In this document: one piece after another, positions 44,862 to 53,580 of the stretch
Numbering within the stretch: the first letter of the stretch is position 1
Layout of the letters: the number at the start of each line of letters is the position of its first letter
Source: CADEED01 sp963842515
Lineage (GTDB): Bacteria > Pseudomonadota > Gammaproteobacteria > Steroidobacterales > Steroidobacteraceae
NCBI GenBank assembly: GCA_963842515.1
Contig: CAWJGO010000002.1
Location: 1,488,001 to 1,552,000, forward strand
Direction: 5' to 3'
Length of the DNA stretch: 64,000 bases
The notes under the pieces: model-generated
The model's input: only the letters and a program-made list of their open reading frames with translations
Databases searched by the model: none
What the model was told of the DNA's origin: nothing
Translations under genes and position numbers: made by a program

Positions 44862-46216
44862 GTGCTTGCTCCTGATTTCTTTTCGAGGGCCTTATCCATG
44901 GATTCGAGCTCCACACCGCGAGTTTCGGGGAAAACCGCGAGCACCACAAAAAACTGCACCACCATGCAGGCGGCGAAGAATACGAAGGGCAAAGCGGGCG
45001 CGTACCCGGACACCATGAGGAAAGTCTGCCCGATGATGGCGTTCATGCCCCAGTGCGTGGCGCTTCCCAAGGCCTGACCACGCGAACGAACCGCCGTGGG
45101 GAAAATCTCGCTGAGGTACACCCAGATCACCGCGCCTTGCGAAAACGCGAAAAACGCGATGAACACCACCAGCATCAGCAGCAGATATCCCTTGCCCTGC
45201 CCGGTGGCCATGATCAGCGCGACTCCTGCAAGTGCAACTGCCGTGCCGATGGAACCGATGAGCAACAGCTTCTTTCGACCCACGCCGTCAATGACGCGCA
45301 GGGCGATGATGGTGGCGATCAGGTTTGCCGCACCAACCGCCACCTGTTGAAGGTCGTTGGACAATCCGCTGAAACCGGCGGCCGCGAAGATATCTTTCAA
45401 GTAGTAGAGGATGGCGTTGATGCCCGACAGCTGGTTGAACGTAGCGATGAGAATCGCGAGTACGATCGGCCGGCGATAGGCGGCGACAAACAGTTTGTGC
45501 GCGGAATTGCGCCGCGTGGCTTCGGCAGCACGCGCGAACTCCGCCAGCATCGCATCCGGCTCGGCCACACCGACACGCTGCAGGCTCGCTTTCGCCTCTG
45601 CGATCCGGCCACGCAGTGCGAGCCATCGAGGACTCTGCGGAATTCCGTACATCAGGGCCAGGAACACCAGCGCAGGCACCACCGCGACGCCAAGCTTCAC
45701 GCGCCAAGGATCGCCACCCAGGGCCTGCTGCACGATCGCGTTGCTCAGGAAGGCGAGCAGGATCCCGAACACGATGTTGAACTGGAACAGGCCCGTCAGC
45801 CGCCCGCGTCGATCGGCGGGCGCGATCTCGGAAATGTAGACGGGTGCTAGTACCGACGACGCGCCGATGGCGAGTCCGCCGATGAAGCGGAACACGTAGA
45901 ACGATTCGAGGTTCCAGCAGAAGGCGCTTCCCAGTGCTGATACGACGTACATGAGGCCGACGACCTTCAGTGCATCGCGCGAGCCGAAAGCATCGCCGGG
46001 TTTTCCGGCGAGCAATGCGCCGAGAAACGTACCGACCAGGCCGCTGGCAACCACGAAGCCGGCCCAGAATCCGCCTGGGTCCAGATCGAAGAGCTTGCGG
46101 ATGGAATCCGTCGCGCCGGCGATCACCACCGTGTCAAAGCCAAACAGCAACCCTGCCAGGCTCGCGGTGACGATTACCCCCAGATTTCCGCCGGCGACTT
46201 TGTTGGTCCCTGACAT
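44858..46216 (-). CDS. MFS sugar porter (XylE/GLUT type)
   Basis: 452 residues with 12 membrane helices and sugar-porter signatures: GLLFGFDTVVIAGA, the segment VYISEIAPADRRGRLTGLFQ, QSPRWLALRGR, and FNQLSGINAILYY. It is a proton-coupled hexose or pentose importer of the inner membrane. It is co-transcribed with the SGNH hydrolase and divergent from the GH2 gene (94-bp intergenic region with an A/T-rich block and TATAGT at 46279-46284 pointing towards GH2). The second sugar transporter of the window, from a different subfamily than the one at 34087. Confidence 0.92.
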   Translation of the reverse strand: MSGTNKVAGGNLGVIVTASLAGLLFGFDTVVIAGATDSIRKLFDLDPGGFWAGFVVASGLVGTFLGALLAGKPGDAFGSRDALKVVGLMYVVSALGSAFCWNLESFYVFRFIGGLAIGASSVLAPVYISEIAPADRRGRLTGLFQFNIVFGILLAFLSNAIVQQALGGDPWRVKLGVAVVPALVFLALMYGIPQSPRWLALRGRIAEAKASLQRVGVAEPDAMLAEFARAAEATRRNSAHKLFVAAYRRPIVLAILIATFNQLSGINAILYYLKDIFAAAGFSGLSNDLQQVAVGAANLIATIIALRVIDGVGRKKLLLIGSIGTAVALAGVALIMATGQGKGYLLLMLVVFIAFFAFSQGAVIWVYLSEIFPTAVRSRGQALGSATHWGMNAIIGQTFLMVSGYAPALPFVFFAACMVVQFFVVLAVFPETRGVELESMDKALEKKSGAST

Positions 46217-46310
46217 CTCTTCTCCCCGTCGCTGCCCATATAGAAGAGAGCAACCCTATTAATGAAAGACGCTTTAGTTATAGTACGGCATCGATCACGG
46301 GGGTGGAATC

Positions 46311-49300
46311 ATGGCGAAGCGGTCCTGCGCGCAGGCTTGTGGGTCACTAACAATCTTGTTTGCGCTGCTTTCAGCCAGCGCTACCGCACAGGTCGCCGTT
46401 CGCGACGATCATTCCGGCCCGTACAACGTGACGATACTCGAAGGGGGCGAAGGTCTCACGCGCAAGCTCGAGCCGGGAACGGCCTCGCTCGACGCGAAGG
46501 GCAGCTGGTCGATGAGCGGCTGGGTCAATGCGAAACGCATACATTCCGGCGTCACGCTGCTCTTGTCCGTGGGCAGCTCACAGCAAGACGGACGCGCGCT
46601 CATGCTCAACGCCGGCAACCTGTCGCTGTGGGCGGGCGGCCAGGAATTGGGCAGTGATGCCGCCGTTGTGCCCAATACCTGGACATTCGTGGCAGCCGTG
46701 TACGACGGCAAGCGCGCGCGGCTGTACGTAAACGGCAGCGAAGTCGCGACGCGGGAGCTTGAGGTGGCTGCGACCGCCGCATCGATCCAGATCGCGCCCG
46801 TCGTCGAGGGCATCCCCAACGTCGGGCATTTCGGTGGCCAGCTTGCCGGGCTCAAACTACACAGGGAAGCGCTGAGCGCGAAGCAAGTCCAGATCCTGGC
46901 GCGAGCGAGACCGGATTTCGGCGGCATCGTTTTCTACGAAGTCGGCGGACACTGGCCATGGCAGGTCAAACAGTGGCGCGGACTGCAGGAGCCGCAGGAT
47001 CCGTGGACTTTGCCTGTCGGCAAGGCGCCGTTCAGCAGACCCACGGCGAAAACTTTGGAACTCAAGCCCGAGCTCATCGAGGATGGCGCGAATACCTGGA
47101 AGCTCGGGCGCTGGAAGCTCGCCGCAGCTCCCAAGGTCCCGGAGGGAGGCGCCGAGATCTCCGCCACTAACTATTCAGACGCATCCTGGTACGCCGCGAC
47201 GGTGCCTGGCACCGTGCTCACCACGCTCATCGACCGCGGCGTGTATCCCGACTACGACTACGGCCTCAACAACATGGCCATCCCGGAGACCCTGGCGCGC
47301 CAGGACTATTGGTATCGCACCGGTTTCGAGGCACCGGCGCGACTGGCAGGCAAACAACTCACCCTCACCTTCAAGGGCATCAACTACGCCGCCGAGGTGT
47401 GGATCAACGGCAACCGTCTCGGCAACATCCGTGGCGCATTCATTCGCGGTGTGTTCGATGTCACCGGCCGTGTCGCACCCGGCAAGCGCAATGTCGTCGC
47501 GGTTCGCGTATCGCCACCACCCCATCCCGGCATCCCGCACGAGGAATCCATTGCCGCGGGGCCCGGAGAAAACGGCGGCTGGGTGGCGCTCGATGGCCCC
47601 ACCTTCGCCGCCTCCGAAGGCTGGGACTGGATCCCTGGCATCCGCGATCGCAACACGGGCATCTGGCAGGACGTGACACTCACGGCATCCGGGCGCGTCC
47701 GGTTGCTGGATCCGCAGGTCGTCACCCGGCTGCCGCTGCCGAACACCGACCGCGCCGAAGTTTCCATCCGCGTACCGGTAGATAGCTCGCACACCGCGCC
47801 CGTGGAGGTCACGGTCACCGCCAAATTCGAAGGCGTCAGCTTGTCCAAGGCCACCTCGGTCAGCCCGGGCCGCTCGGAAATCAAGTTCGCCGCGACCGAG
47901 TTTCCACAGCTGAACGTGGCCCAACCGCGCCTCTGGTGGCCGAATGGCTATGGCGCGCAGGAGCTGTATCACCTCGACCTCGCCATCAGCGATCGTGGAC
48001 GTGCGTCCGACACCAAGTCGCTTCGTTTCGGCATCCGCCATGTGACCTACGAATTCTCGCTGTTCGACAGCAATGGCCGGCTGCGCCGCGTGGAGGTGGA
48101 CGTCGCCGGTGGCAGTGCGCGCGGCGAACGCCTCATCGACAACACGCACGAGAAAATCAAGAAGGCGCCGGGTGGCTGGGCGGCATCGCTCACCAAAGCC
48201 GGTGAAACCTCGCCGGCAGTCCGCGAGCTCGACGATCCGCTGCAACTTCCGCACATGACCTTACGCGTGAACGGCGTGCGCATCCTCGTCCGCGGCGGCA
48301 ACTGGGGCATGGACGATTCGCGCAAGCGCATACAGCGCGAGCGGCTCGAGCCCTACTTCCGGCTGCAGAAAGACGCCAATCTCAACGTCATCCGCAACTG
48401 GATGGGCACCAACACACAGGATTCGTTCTACGACCTCTGTGACGAATACGGAATGATGGTATTCAACGACTTCTGGGCCTCGACGCAGGACTTCCAGGTC
48501 GAACCGCAGGATCCGCAACTGTTCCTGCAGAACGCCGCAGACACCGTGCTGCGTTACCGCAACCACCCGTCCATCGTGCTGTGGTTTGGCCGCAATGAAG
48601 GTGTGCCGCAGCCAATCCTCAACGAGGGACTCGGCGAGCTGGTGGCAACGCATGACGGCACGCGACATTTCACCGGATCGTCCAATAACGTGAACCTTCA
48701 GGGCAGCGGACCGTATAACTACCGCCCGCCGGTCGGTTACTTCACCAATCTTGCGAGCGGCTTCTCGGTGGAAACCGGCACGCCATCACTCGCGACCCTC
48801 GAAGCCATCCAGGCCATGGTGCCGAAAGAAGATCGCTGGCCGCTGTCCGACACCATCGCCTATCACGACTGGCATTTCGGCGGTAACGGCGACATCAAGA
48901 CTTTCATGGCGACGCTCGCCACGCGCTACGGCGAAGGCACCAGCCTCGAAGATTTCGAGCGCAAGGCGCAGATGATGAACTACGAGACGTACCGCGCCAT
49001 ATTCGAAGGCCTGCAGGCGCACATGTGGACCAAGAACAGCGGGCGGTTTCTGTGGATGTCGCATCCCGCCTGGCCCAGCAATCACTGGCAGATCTACTCG
49101 CACGACTACGACACGCACGCTGCGTACTACGGCGTGAAGAAAGCCGTGGAGCCGGTGCACGCGCAGATGAACTTGCCGGACTACAGCATCATCGTGGTGA
49201 ACAGCACGCTCGGTTCGCGCCCGGGCCTAAAACTCGCCACACAAATCTGGTCGCTGGACAACCGCGTACTCGCGAACCGTGAGGATGCCGTCGACGCGAA

Positions 49301-49781
49301 GGCCAACGATATGACTCGGGTTGGCACCCCGGACATCGCCGGACTCATCGAGCAGGAGGGCATGGTGCTGGTTACGCTGCGGCTGCGCGACGCCGCGGGG
49401 AATCTGCTCTCCGACAACACGTACTGGCAGGGCAAGGACGATGCCAGCCATCAGAAGCTCAACGCGCTCAAACCGCAAAAGCTCAGGCTTGCGGCCACGG
49501 CAAGCACCGTTGGCGACGAGCGTGTGATCAGCGTGCAGATAGCAAACGCCGGCAAGCAGGCCGCGCTGGCCACCAAGCTCACGCTGGTCGATCACATGGG
49601 GGTGCGCATCCTGCCCGCGCTGTACAGCGACAACTATCTCACCATGCTGCCCGGCGAGCCGCGCACCGTGGAGATCCGCTATCCGGCCAGGCTCGGTGCG
49701 CGCGCGACGGTGAACGTGCGCGGATGGAATGTGCAGGCCGGGTCGGTGCGAGTGGCCGAAGCCCTGAGAGAGCGCCGTTAG
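46311..49781 (+). CDS. Exported LamG-GH2 protein (beta-mannosidase / exo-glucosaminidase-like)
   Basis: 1156 residues, ATG 46311 with GGGGTGG upstream. Signal peptide to about residue 27. Residues about 50-205 form a LamG/concanavalin-like domain (SMSGWVNAKR, AVYDGKRARLYVNGSEV). GH2 follows: sugar-binding domain (VPGTVLTTLIDRGVYPDYDYGLNNM, QDYWYRTGFEAP), immunoglobulin-like domain and the TIM barrel with acid/base Glu763 in WFGRNEGVPQP and a probable nucleophile Glu821 in FSVETGTPS. The closest pattern is exo-acting GH2 beta-mannosidase or glucosaminidase. The LamG domain may hold the polymer. Stop overlaps the convergent gene by 4 bp. Confidence 0.9.
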   Translation: MAKRSCAQACGSLTILFALLSASATAQVAVRDDHSGPYNVTILEGGEGLTRKLEPGTASLDAKGSWSMSGWVNAKRIHSGVTLLLSVGSSQQDGRALMLNAGNLSLWAGGQELGSDAAVVPNTWTFVAAVYDGKRARLYVNGSEVATRELEVAATAASIQIAPVVEGIPNVGHFGGQLAGLKLHREALSAKQVQILARARPDFGGIVFYEVGGHWPWQVKQWRGLQEPQDPWTLPVGKAPFSRPTAKTLELKPELIEDGANTWKLGRWKLAAAPKVPEGGAEISATNYSDASWYAATVPGTVLTTLIDRGVYPDYDYGLNNMAIPETLARQDYWYRTGFEAPARLAGKQLTLTFKGINYAAEVWINGNRLGNIRGAFIRGVFDVTGRVAPGKRNVVAVRVSPPPHPGIPHEESIAAGPGENGGWVALDGPTFAASEGWDWIPGIRDRNTGIWQDVTLTASGRVRLLDPQVVTRLPLPNTDRAEVSIRVPVDSSHTAPVEVTVTAKFEGVSLSKATSVSPGRSEIKFAATEFPQLNVAQPRLWWPNGYGAQELYHLDLAISDRGRASDTKSLRFGIRHVTYEFSLFDSNGRLRRVEVDVAGGSARGERLIDNTHEKIKKAPGGWAASLTKAGETSPAVRELDDPLQLPHMTLRVNGVRILVRGGNWGMDDSRKRIQRERLEPYFRLQKDANLNVIRNWMGTNTQDSFYDLCDEYGMMVFNDFWASTQDFQVEPQDPQLFLQNAADTVLRYRNHPSIVLWFGRNEGVPQPILNEGLGELVATHDGTRHFTGSSNNVNLQGSGPYNYRPPVGYFTNLASGFSVETGTPSLATLEAIQAMVPKEDRWPLSDTIAYHDWHFGGNGDIKTFMATLATRYGEGTSLEDFERKAQMMNYETYRAIFEGLQAHMWTKNSGRFLWMSHPAWPSNHWQIYSHDYDTHAAYYGVKKAVEPVHAQMNLPDYSIIVVNSTLGSRPGLKLATQIWSLDNRVLANREDAVDAKANDMTRVGTPDIAGLIEQEGMVLVTLRLRDAAGNLLSDNTYWQGKDDASHQKLNALKPQKLRLAATASTVGDERVISVQIANAGKQAALATKLTLVDHMGVRILPALYSDNYLTMLPGEPRTVEIRYPARLGARATVNVRGWNVQAGSVRVAEALRERR

Positions 49782-50317
49782 TGCTCGTTGCGCGCGCGCT
49801 CGATGGCGGGACGAATCAGCTTCTCCCATTTAGGCGAAGCGCGGAACCACTGGCCTTCGACGCCGCGAAAAATGGTTTGCACGTTGAGCGCAAATTGCTC
49901 GTCGCCTGACGCGGGTATCTGGATGAAACCGCCCTGGCCATTGGCGCCCATGGCGTAACGCACGCCATAACATCGCCAGGTGTCGCTGCGTGCCGGCTCG
50001 CACGGCTCACAAAGAAAGAAGATATTGAAGACCGGCAACCCGTCCGGCGGCGTGACGGCGCCTGCGACCCATTGAGCCAGGTCGCCGGAGCTCGTCGACA
50101 TGACAGCTTTCGCACCCAACCCCGTCAAAGTCCCCGGCCCGCTCCAGATGGTGAACTCGCGCGCCGCAGGGCCGTCGATGCTGACGACCGGCGTCGCACC
50201 CTCGACGACTTCAATGCGTTCGATGGGGCCCTTCGCCGCGCCCAGCGACGGCATCAACAGCGCGACCGCTGCCGAAACATACCAGGCACTGAAGATTCCT
50301 GATTTCGCGTACCGCAT
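49778..50317 (-). CDS. Exported protein of unknown function
   Basis: 179 residues from ATG 50317. A signal peptide ends near ...MPSLGAAKG. The mature part contains a Cys pair (FLCEPCEP) and another Cys in WRCYGVRYAMG, which could form disulfides; no catalytic motif is recognised. The same frame stays open to 51142 but that part is antisense to the sigma-factor gene and was excluded. It ends in a 4-bp overlap with GH2 on the opposite strand. Confidence 0.7.
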   Translation of the reverse strand: MRYAKSGIFSAWYVSAAVALLMPSLGAAKGPIERIEVVEGATPVVSIDGPAAREFTIWSGPGTLTGLGAKAVMSTSSGDLAQWVAGAVTPPDGLPVFNIFFLCEPCEPARSDTWRCYGVRYAMGANGQGGFIQIPASGDEQFALNVQTIFRGVEGQWFRASPKWEKLIRPAIERARNEH

Positions 50318-50428
50318 GGATCTGCCTCCCGGCCGGATAGACAATCCTGGCACGCGGAAAGTTGCGTTCTTGACGAAAAGGCAGCCGCGGGTTGACGCGG
50401 CGACCGCGGCGCGGGAGCCTTCGCGCCC

Positions 50429-51685
50429 ATGCCCGCCCCAGAAATCGCGCGTGTCAGCGCCGAGATCGACAAGCTTTACCGTCGCGAATCGCGGCGCATT
50501 TTTGCGACCCTGATCCGCCTGCTCGGCGATTTCGAGCGCGCCGAGGAAGCGCTGCACGACGCCTTCCGTGCGGCGGTGGAGAAGTGGCCCGCCGAGGGCC
50601 TGCCGCAAAACCCGGTGGCCTGGCTGGTGTCGGCTGGCCGTTTCAAATCCATCGACAAACAACGGCGCGACCAGCGCTTCGAACACCTGGAAGACCGGCC
50701 CGATGTTGCAGAGAGCCTCACCGATGGTTCGGCTGCACTCGATGAGCGCGAAGAGCTGCTGGAAGACGACCGACTGCGCCTGGTGTTCACCTGCTGCCAC
50801 CCGGCGCTGGCGCCCGATGCACAGGTGGCGCTCACGCTGCGCGAAGTCTGCGGGCTCGCCACTGAAGAGATCGCCGCCGCCTTTCTCACCCCCGCACCCA
50901 CCATCGCGCAGCGCATCGTGCGCGCCAAGGCCAAGATCCGCGACGCCAATATTCCCTATCAGGTACCCGCGCGCGAGCAACTCGCGGAACGCCTCGAGAG
51001 CGTGTTGCGCGTCGTATACCTGGTGTTCAACGAGGGCTACTCGGCCAGCAGCGGTGAATCGGCCACGCGCGCGGACCTGTCGGGCGAGGCCATCCGGCTC
51101 GCGCGGCTCATCGTCGACCTTCAGCCCGAACCCGAGGCGCAAGGGTTGTTAGCCCTGATGCTGCTGCACGAGTCGCGCCGTGAAACCCGCGCCACGGCGG
51201 ATGGCGAATTGATCCTGCTCGACGAGCAGGACCGCTCGCGCTGGAACCGCGCCCTCATCGCCGAGGGCGCCGCCCTGGTGCGCACGGCGTTCTCCACCCA
51301 GCGCGGTGGCGCATATTCGCTGCAGGCCGCCATCGCCGCCCTGCACGCCGAGGCATCGACCCCTGCCGACACCGACTGGGGCGAGATCGTCGGCTTGTAC
51401 GATCTGCTGCTGAGGCTCGTTCCCTCACCCGTCGTGGCGCTCAATCGCACGGTAGCCATCGCCATGCGCGATGGCCCCGAAGCGGGGCTCACCCAGCTCG
51501 ATCAGCTGCTGGCGGACGGCGGGCTCGATGCTTACCAGCTGGCGCATGCGGCGCGCGCCGATTTCTGCCGCCGCCTGGGACGCACTTCCGAGGCGCGGGC
51601 GGCCTATCGGAGGGCCATCGGCCTCACCGCCCAGGGCCCGGCGCGGCGGTTCCTGGAGAGACGGCTCGCTGCCCTGCCCGCCTGA
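50429..51685 (+). CDS. ECF42-type RNA polymerase sigma factor with C-terminal TPR-like extension
   Basis: 418 residues, about twice a simple ECF sigma. Sigma-2 (FATLIRLLGDFERAEEALHDAFRAAVEKW, NPVAWLVSAGRFKSIDKQRR) and sigma-4 (LTLREVCGLATEEIAAAFL, IAQRIVRAKAKIRD) occupy the first 190 residues. The rest (FNEGYSASSG onward) is the DUF6596/TPR-like C-terminal domain typical of group ECF42, thought to replace an anti-sigma factor. The next gene encodes a DGPF/YCII protein, the hallmark partner of ECF42. The ATG 50429 start directly precedes conserved sequence. Confidence 0.93.
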   Translation: MPAPEIARVSAEIDKLYRRESRRIFATLIRLLGDFERAEEALHDAFRAAVEKWPAEGLPQNPVAWLVSAGRFKSIDKQRRDQRFEHLEDRPDVAESLTDGSAALDEREELLEDDRLRLVFTCCHPALAPDAQVALTLREVCGLATEEIAAAFLTPAPTIAQRIVRAKAKIRDANIPYQVPAREQLAERLESVLRVVYLVFNEGYSASSGESATRADLSGEAIRLARLIVDLQPEPEAQGLLALMLLHESRRETRATADGELILLDEQDRSRWNRALIAEGAALVRTAFSTQRGGAYSLQAAIAALHAEASTPADTDWGEIVGLYDLLLRLVPSPVVALNRTVAIAMRDGPEAGLTQLDQLLADGGLDAYQLAHAARADFCRRLGRTSEARAAYRRAIGLTAQGPARRFLERRLAALPA

Positions 51686-51714
51686 CCGCCGTTTTCCCAA
51701 GTTTCCGGTGGCGC

Positions 51715-51741
51715 TGTCGAAAATCCCGGCGCCCGTTCGAC
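51715..51741 (+). promoter_or_regulatory. Candidate ECF42-dependent promoter
   Basis: TGTCGA (51715-51720), 17-bp spacer, CGAC (51738-51741), placed 29 bp before the DGPF gene start. ECF42 target promoters are described with a TGTCGA -35 and a CGA/TC-type -10, so this fits control of the DGPF and VOC genes by the upstream sigma factor. Confidence 0.6.
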
Positions 51742-51769
51742 TATCTCTCAACCTGCCAAGGAGATCGCC

Positions 51770-52135
51770 GTGAAATACCTCTGCCTGGTCTATCTGTCCC
51801 CCGAACAGTGGAATGCCGCGCCCGATGAGACTTGCATGGCCTGCGGTAACGAGCTGCGCGCCAGCGGGCACCTTCTCGGCGGCACGCCACTGCATCCCAC
51901 GCACACGGCCACCACGGTGCGCGTGCGCAACGGCCAGGTCTCGGTGACCGATGGCCCGTTCGCAGAAACCAAGGAGCAGCTCGCGGGGTTCTACCTCATC
52001 GACGCACGTGACTTGAATGAAGCCATCCAGATCGCCGCCAAAATTCCACCGGCGCAGTTCGGCAGCATCGAAGTGCGCCCCACCCGTGAGCTCGTGGTGA
52101 GCACACAGCAGGCGGCAGCGGCCGCCGCGCCCTGA
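51770..52135 (+). CDS. YCII-related DGPF-domain protein
   Basis: 121 residues, GTG 51770 with a strong AAGGAG ribosome site. It has the DGPF signature VTDGPFAETKEQLAGFYLIDARDLNEAI of YciI-like proteins. The family is small, cytosolic and of unknown biochemical role, but is the conserved regulon member of ECF42 sigma factors. It is followed 29 bp later by a VOC protein that is probably in the same transcript. Confidence 0.93.
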   Translation: MKYLCLVYLSPEQWNAAPDETCMACGNELRASGHLLGGTPLHPTHTATTVRVRNGQVSVTDGPFAETKEQLAGFYLIDARDLNEAIQIAAKIPPAQFGSIEVRPTRELVVSTQQAAAAAAP

Positions 52136-52164
52136 AAACTTTCAAACCTTAAGGAGCCGCCGTC

Positions 52165-52569
52165 ATGCATTCGCAGATTTTCGTCAATCTCCCGGTCAAG
52201 GACCTCCCGCGTTCCGTGGATTTCTTCACGAAGCTCGGCTACACCTTCAACCCGCAGTTCACCGACGAAAACGCGACCTGCATGATCCTCGGCGACAACC
52301 TGTTCGTCATGCTGCTGGTCGAGAAATTCTTCGCGAGCTTCACCAACAAGGCGATCACCGACACCGCGCAGTCAACCGAGGTGCTCACCTGCGTGGCCTG
52401 CGGCAGCCGCGAGCAGGTGGACCAATTGGTCTCGAAGGCCCGCGCCGCCGGCGCCAAAGTGCCGCGCCAGCCGCAGGATCACGGCTTCATGTATGCCCAT
52501 GGCTACGAGGACCTCGACGGTCACACCTGGGAGCTCATCCATATGACCGGACTGCCACCGCAGCAGTAA
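52165..52569 (+). CDS. VOC family (glyoxalase/bleomycin-resistance fold) protein
   Basis: 134 residues with AAGGAG upstream of ATG 52165. The two beta-alpha-beta-beta-beta halves are recognisable: FVNLPVKDLPRSVDFFTKLGYTFNPQF and ...MYAHGYEDLDGHTWELIHM, where the C-terminal Asp-Gly-His-x-Trp-Glu is a metal-site region. VOC proteins cover glyoxalases, dioxygenases and antibiotic-binding proteins; this lineage often sits beside DGPF genes and ECF sigma factors. Exact role unknown. Confidence 0.9.
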   Translation: MHSQIFVNLPVKDLPRSVDFFTKLGYTFNPQFTDENATCMILGDNLFVMLLVEKFFASFTNKAITDTAQSTEVLTCVACGSREQVDQLVSKARAAGAKVPRQPQDHGFMYAHGYEDLDGHTWELIHMTGLPPQQ

Positions 52570-52692
52570 CGCGACGCGCGCAAGCTGTTGATTCTGTGAT
52601 CGGCATCCGGCCCGCGGCAGCGGCCGGCCGCCACCGGTCAAGCGCCTGAATTCGCGGCCGTTAACGGAACGGGTCACCACGAATACCAGGCC

Positions 52693-53580
52693 ATGAACAG
52701 CGCAGTGCAGGTTTCCGTTGCAGAAGATATCGACCGCGTTGTCCACGCGGCCATGGCCGACGAATCACTGGAGCTGCCGCCACCCCCGCAGGTAGTGGCC
52801 GACGTCATGCGCCTCACGCGCGGCGACGGCGCCGCGAACGAAGCTCCCGATCCGAGCACCACCGAGCTCGCGCAGTTGATCCAGCGCGACATGGCGCTCG
52901 CCGGCCAGGTGATGCGGGTGGCGAACTCCGCCGTGTACGCCCGCCGCACTCCGGTGGTCACACTGCCCCAGGCGATTGCATGGCTGGGAATCCGCGAAAT
53001 CCGCAACATCGCCTTTGCCGTCGCGCTGCAGGGTCAGATTTTTGCGTCGGCATATTTTCGCAAGGAGATGGCCGAGCTGTGGCGCGAATCGGTGGTCACG
53101 GCGTTGTTTGCGCAGGAGATCGCGCGCCTCAAGCGGCGCAACGTCGAGTCGGCGTATCTGTGCGGGCTGCTCCATCGTGCCGGCATGGCGGTCATCCTCA
53201 ACCGGGTCGGCTCCGCGGTCGCCAAGCTCAAGATGGCGCCCGATCCGGCGCAGGTACTCGAGCTCGCGGCGCGCCACGAGGCTCGTGTCGGCACGCATCT
53301 CGGCATCGCCTGGCAACTGCCGCCGTCCGTTTCCGCGGCCATCTCGCATTGGCGGGACCCGCCGGCGGCGGAGCTCGCGCGCATCGAAGTCATGGAAGTC
53401 GCGCTGGCGCGGCAGATCTCCGCTGAGCTGCGCACGCCCGGCGTCGGCGGCGAGTTACCGGATTCCATGCTGGGTCCGGTTTCGAAGTGGATGGACGAGT
53501 TGTCCATCTACCCGGACGAATTGTTCTCGATCATGGCGCAGCGCGCTGCCATCTACGCCACGGCGGAGAGCTTCGGGTGA
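52693..53580 (+). CDS. HDOD domain protein
   Basis: 295 residues. The HDOD core is evident: LAQLIQRDMALAGQVMRVANSAVYARR, VTLPQAIAWLGIREIRNIAFAVAL, LWRESVVTALFAQEIA, YLCGLLHRAGMAVI. HDOD is a degenerate, metal-free relative of HD phosphohydrolases used in bacterial signalling. No extra receiver or EAL domain is present. Its stop overlaps the start of sthA (GTGA, 53577-53580), linking it with redox metabolism in this genome. Confidence 0.9.
   Translation: MNSAVQVSVAEDIDRVVHAAMADESLELPPPPQVVADVMRLTRGDGAANEAPDPSTTELAQLIQRDMALAGQVMRVANSAVYARRTPVVTLPQAIAWLGIREIRNIAFAVALQGQIFASAYFRKEMAELWRESVVTALFAQEIARLKRRNVESAYLCGLLHRAGMAVILNRVGSAVAKLKMAPDPAQVLELAARHEARVGTHLGIAWQLPPSVSAAISHWRDPPAAELARIEVMEVALARQISAELRTPGVGGELPDSMLGPVSKWMDELSIYPDELFSIMAQRAAIYATAESFG

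Noticed and set aside
50318..51142. N-terminal extension of the exported minus-strand protein
   Set aside because: The extension is antisense to the ECF42 sigma gene; a clear signal peptide begins at 50317.
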